Assembly (NCBI GenBank): GCA_014529385.2
Contig: CM043944.1
Coordinates: 55,411,768-55,475,767 of the forward strand
From: Adiantum capillus-veneris
Taxonomy: Eukaryota > Streptophyta > Polypodiopsida > Polypodiales > Pteridaceae
DNA length: 64,000 nt
Reading direction: 5' to 3'
A model generated the notes under the pieces. It had not been told where the DNA came from, searched no databases, and worked only from the letters and a program-made list of their open reading frames with translations. Below, piece after piece: positions 60,056-64,000 of the stretch (position 1 is its first letter; each line of letters opens with the position of its first letter). The position numbers were made by a program, and so were the translations under genes.

Positions 60056-60479
60056 GGCAATAACATTGTGTCCGATGAGCACGATATGTATGAGCATTGT
60101 AATGAGCCTAGTGTTGACATTACATCAAAGAAGCTGGATGAATATTTTGTTGTGGACAAGGTTCTAGAAGCAAACAAACATGGTTTGCAAGACCAGGTTT
60201 AAGACGACACATGTCATGAGGGATTTGAAAGTGCAATAGAACCTTACAATGAGGAGAGTAGACATGTTTGCAAAGGATTGGGGATTTTAAATCATGCCAT
60301 AGGATTTGACTATCTAGAGATGCCTATCATATGCTGTAAAGATAGAGGGGGTGACGATGTTCTGTTGCAAATTAATGTCAGATCCAGGAGTTTGCAGGTC
60401 ATGTTAAATAAAGAAGGATGTAATCTTAACTATAATTTTGGGAAGTTTCTTATAACTTCTTTTGATCTAGGTTGAGCTG
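60056..60479 (+). other. Unique spacer between the long duplications
   Basis: A mostly open plus-strand frame reads DEHDMYEHCNEPSVDITSKK, then after a stop HEGFESAIEPYNEESRHVCK and GILNHAIGFDYLEMPIICCK. It runs with one internal TAA into the duplicated CKSKLHEQF segment. Probably a decayed coding region of unknown family. Confidence 0.35.
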
Positions 60480-62226
60480 AATGCAAGAGTAAGCTACATG
60501 AGCAATTCGATGGTTTGTGGTCAAAATGCAGCACAAGCTTATAACCATATGGAAGATGTGGAAAAAATGAAGTAGATCTTCATGTATTCCTGGAAAGGAC
60601 TCTACCTGAGCTATATGCTGTTGTTGGCACCATTATAGTTGATGCTCATGCTTCTGCTTCCGCTTGTGCTACCCACTCTCACATGGTATCAGACGCTGAG
60701 GTTCTTCTCCTAAGGCAGCGATCCCCTGTTGATTTCTTCTGTAGCTAAGAATTCCCTCAAAATTGAGATTTCCCCCCTTGGTGGCTGCGTTTTCTGCAAA
60801 CAGCCAGCGTTTTCACCTCTCAGGCTGCATTTTCTGTGCTATGGAGCTAGATCAGCCATCGCTCCTCCCTTCTCTCTCATCCCCAAATGGATTGCCCCAA
60901 ATCAGCCCTAAGATCTTGTTCTTTGTGGCCAACACACAAGCCTTGCCTAATCTACACCTTTGGGTTAACTCTCCGTCCTTGCGTTAATCGCATACATACA
61001 CCGGTTCTACGAAAGGACACTTGTTCTGGAGCATGTGAAGGAGGACGCGCAATTAAAGAGGGAAAAAGTAGCCCCATCAAGCGGCGCAAGGGACCTGCGT
61101 TTTTAACTTGGAGAGGGGGATGCTAGGCTTTCTACCTTTGATATTGCCTTCGACTTCCCGGCTTTGCATCCGGTGCATTGCCAACCCGTATCCTCTTCAC
61201 ACGACATTGTTTCCAGCCATAAAACCTTGCTGTTTTTTCTTTGTTTTCAGCCCTTCAACCACTGTGATACAAGAGATCCACACCCCATCAAGCCTCTCCT
61301 TCTCTCCGACATCTATCAGGGCCGAATGGGCCCGTTGAAATCTATATTACAGCAGCATTTTCAGCCCCTTGGAGTTGCCATTTGGGTGGACAGTAGTACC
61401 TTGACTTGTGCTTTCCAAAGAGGATAATGCTACCTCATGGCAAGACACCATCCAATGGTGTTCATTGCGTTCCTCTTTTTGACTGCTCCAGCATAGGGTG
61501 GATTTGACATCCACTTGAGTAGATATGTATGCTAGGTTTAGTTGTAGCAACATGAAGACTAGGAAATTTTTGGTGAGCCATCCTATCATAAAGGTAACCT
61601 TCACAAAGCTATCGATCAAGGCAAAAAGTGGTGCTTTAGGCAAGATGATGTTTGACAATATGTTCGCTAGATGCACAACGGACAGGCTTTCTTGCCATGT
61701 TCACGTCCATGTCGACTCTGCACTTATGTTCACATGGGTTTTGCTTTCAGAGTAAGGCCAATTTGATGTGGCTCAGCTTTGCCTGCAATTGATGCAGGAT
61801 CATGAGCCGGAGTTAGATTGTTGGCGATCTCATAGAGGTTGTAGGCTTCAATGAGATCGAACATGGTGTGAGATTGATGTCGGTAGAGGTGAGAGTGTTT
61901 ATTCATATTCCAGCCCATCTCGACGTTGTCCTCATCGTCGTCGACATCGTCAGCAAGTCCATAGCATTGTAGAGATTGTGCAATCAATAGTAGACCGATC
62001 TCTCCATCAAGAGTGAGGCCTTTGGAGGAGGGTTTGACAAATTTTCTGGTGTCGTATTCTTATCTCTCTATCTATCAGTCTTAGCACCCTCATGCACAGT
62101 GTTTACCACTTTGTTTGTGTCCACTTGCACTCTCTCATTAAAGAAAAATAAGGATCTCCCTTCCGTAAGTAAAAGGAACCTTGAGCACGACCGGATCACT
62201 CATCCTGAGTAAAGCTCTCATTTTCG
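60480..62226 (+). repeat. Long direct duplication, copy 2
   Basis: Second copy, starting 1972 bp after the first. It carries TGGTATCAGA (60684-60693), ten bases identical to the start of the copia-type primer-binding site and followed by CGCTGAGG. It is about 200 bp longer than copy 1 because of indels. Confidence 0.85.
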
Positions 62227-62874
62227 TTGCACCTAACATCCACATTCGCCATACCCATTAGCAAGCACCATATGCAAGACATGGTTGCCAAATTCGGCAT
62301 ATAACATGTCAAAGACAAATTTATGCCTCAACCCTTCTGTATGCAGCACATCTTTGACCTAAAATATCACATTAGGCATACATTTCCATAGCCACTAGGC
62401 TGCCCAGGGACTCCATACCTGCTCTAGCCTTCTGCACTGCACCTCCCTACAGCCTTTGCTTGGCATAGACAACTTTCCATCTTGGACCAACTTTGGCTGC
62501 ACCAACGTCCCCAATATGGATTTTTTGAAATATTGAGGAGTCTTGGGAAATCCTTGCCTCACGAAGTGGGAATTATTATCTGGGGGGAATAATGACTTCC
62601 TAAGAGAAAAATATGAGCCTGCACAATATCCCTTGTAATTGATTGGGTGATATATGTGCCAGGATAATGCATGTGTGTATGTTTATTTGTGTCTGTCTGT
62701 GTTTCTGTGTGTCCACATACGTGATATTAAGGTCCTACTACCAAATTTAGATAAAACTAAAATGAATAGATAAATAGACAAGTGTGTGTTTCAAGGTAGG
62801 CTCATGCCATCTCAAGGAAGTGTCATAGAATGTTTGCAGACGACATACCTAAAAGGTTTCTTATACGCACATGT

Positions 62875-62879
<5 letters not shown>
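62227..62879. other. Noncoding stretch
   Basis: No supported gene. A degenerate TGTG/TCTG run lies near 62670-62720. Confidence 0.55.

Positions 62880-62951
<72 letters not shown>
62880..62951. repeat. (GA)n microsatellite
   Basis: Perfect GA run of about 36 units. Confidence 0.97.
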
Positions 62952-62954
<3 letters not shown>

Positions 62955-64000
62955 GAAGGAGGCAAGAGAGACTCATGGAAATCTTGGAGGATTATGAGAG
63001 AGTGTAATGGGAAGCATGGTTATGGTTATGGTTCTGGTCATGGCTTCTCTTAGAGAGGAGGTGTGTGTGTGTGTTTTGCAAAAGTCTTGGCTATTCCTTC
63101 CTCAAGCTTCTCTACAACTTATTCTGTAGTTGCATCATAAAAATGGAGGAGATAAGTGAAAAATGAGAAGAGAAGCCCTCTTTCTATGCACATTTTATAT
63201 AAGTGATTTCACTTATCTTGATAGCTTATCTTCCTTATCATGATAACTTATTTTATTGATAAGAACTCTCTGAACAAGTTACTTAGTCACCTTATCCTTA
63301 TCTTTTTTTTTTCTTATCTCTTCTTTTCCCTTATATTCTCTTTTTACTTTTGAATACTGTTTTCTTCAAATGAAGTGCTAAATTCTTATGCATTGGTTAT
63401 GCCTATGCTCCCATGGGGGAAACCTAAAGTGTCTCAAGAGTAAACTAGGGTCCTCTCATCTAACCCAAATTGATCCAAAGAATTTTTTTCTTTCCGTTTT
63501 AGAAGTCAATGTCTTAGATATGGTGTTCAAAAGTAAGGGCTAGGAGGAGGCTCTTACAATGACACAACCCATACTCCTCATCTTACCTATAATGCATGCT
63601 CAAAGGCACACACATCACATTGTAAAATACCTTGCCCATCATTCTGAAGCGCAAAAACTTTACTGCTATTACTAAAGGCATCAATAGCCCTCCAATCCCA
63701 TAGACTTTGGGAGGTCATTGTTTATGTTTCCAAAAAGTACATGACCAAGGAATAAGAGTAAAGCACAATCAAAATCTTGAGCACAATATTGAGACTAAAT
63801 TATTATTGTATCACAAAGCCTGCAATTGCCTTACTTTGGCTAAATAGATTCACCCCATGCGAATCCCCTTTAATCACGGTACACTCATCAAAGGAGGAAA
63901 ATTTCAAAACCTCCTCATGGAAAGTGACCCACATCACACTACCCATCCCTCTCTTATTTTAGGTTTTAAATGGAAAACAAAACATGGTTTTGAGGAGGCC
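62952..64000. other. Noncoding AT-rich stretch to the window end
   Basis: A short (GT)n run at about 63060-63074; otherwise no gene, RNA or repeat recognised. Confidence 0.6.

Overview
The window looks like a heterochromatic or intergenic stretch of a large, repeat-rich land-plant nuclear genome. It contains Ty1/copia, Ty3/gypsy (Tat-like, dual RNase H), LINE and CACTA elements, long GA/CT, CA/GT and mixed microsatellites, and decayed copies of plant gene families: a PPR protein, cytosolic HSP70 with the conserved plant intron, an LRR receptor kinase, a WAV3-type vWA protein and a heavy-metal-associated (HIPP) protein. The PPR style (repeated MYGKCG-type motifs) and the mass of old repeats would fit a fern or other non-seed plant, but this is a weak inference. 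No intact single-copy host gene was found.

Layout. 1-3.9 kb: low-complexity DNA, a tRNA-derived SINE candidate and a pair of identical hairpins. 3.9-12 kb: a cluster of gene fragments, namely a PPR pseudogene (+), an HSP70 pseudogene (-), a PIF1/Helitron-like helicase fragment (+) with a 171-bp in-frame tandem duplication, and an LRR receptor-kinase pseudogene (+). 13.6-19.1 kb: a nearly intact copia element with two 192-bp LTRs, a 5-bp target duplication and one internal stop in gag-pol. 19-27.5 kb: mostly noncoding, with small tandem repeats and a broken coiled-coil gene.

27.5-42.3 kb is the most unusual part: a tandem array of ~75-bp units, each centred on a near-perfect palindrome with two back-to-back CACGTG (G-box/ABRE-like) hexamers. 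Two insertions split it, each exactly at an ACGT of a palindrome and each with a 4-bp target duplication: a 1.49-kb TG...CA segment carrying a WAV3-like gene fragment, and a 9.4-kb Ty3/gypsy element on the minus strand. The gypsy element itself hosts a 1.34-kb inverted-repeat element at TTAA. On the minus strand the 75-bp unit is an open 25-codon repeat.

42-48 kb: AT-rich DNA and a LINE 3' end. 48.0-53.9 kb: a CACTA (En/Spm) transposon on the minus strand; I could build GT-AG spliced models for both genes with uninterrupted frames (TNP2-like, 6 exons, 1081 aa; Transposase_24-like, 3 exons, 371 aa), but only one terminus is visible. 54-58.3 kb: AT-rich direct repeats flanking a HIPP fragment, a minisatellite, unidentified ORFs and an unidentified spliced gene. 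58.5-62.2 kb: a roughly 2-kb direct duplication that contains a tRNA-Met primer-binding-site-like sequence. 62.2-64 kb: noncoding, with a long GA microsatellite.

Family names come from remembered motif patterns and not from a database search. Intron boundaries were read by eye.
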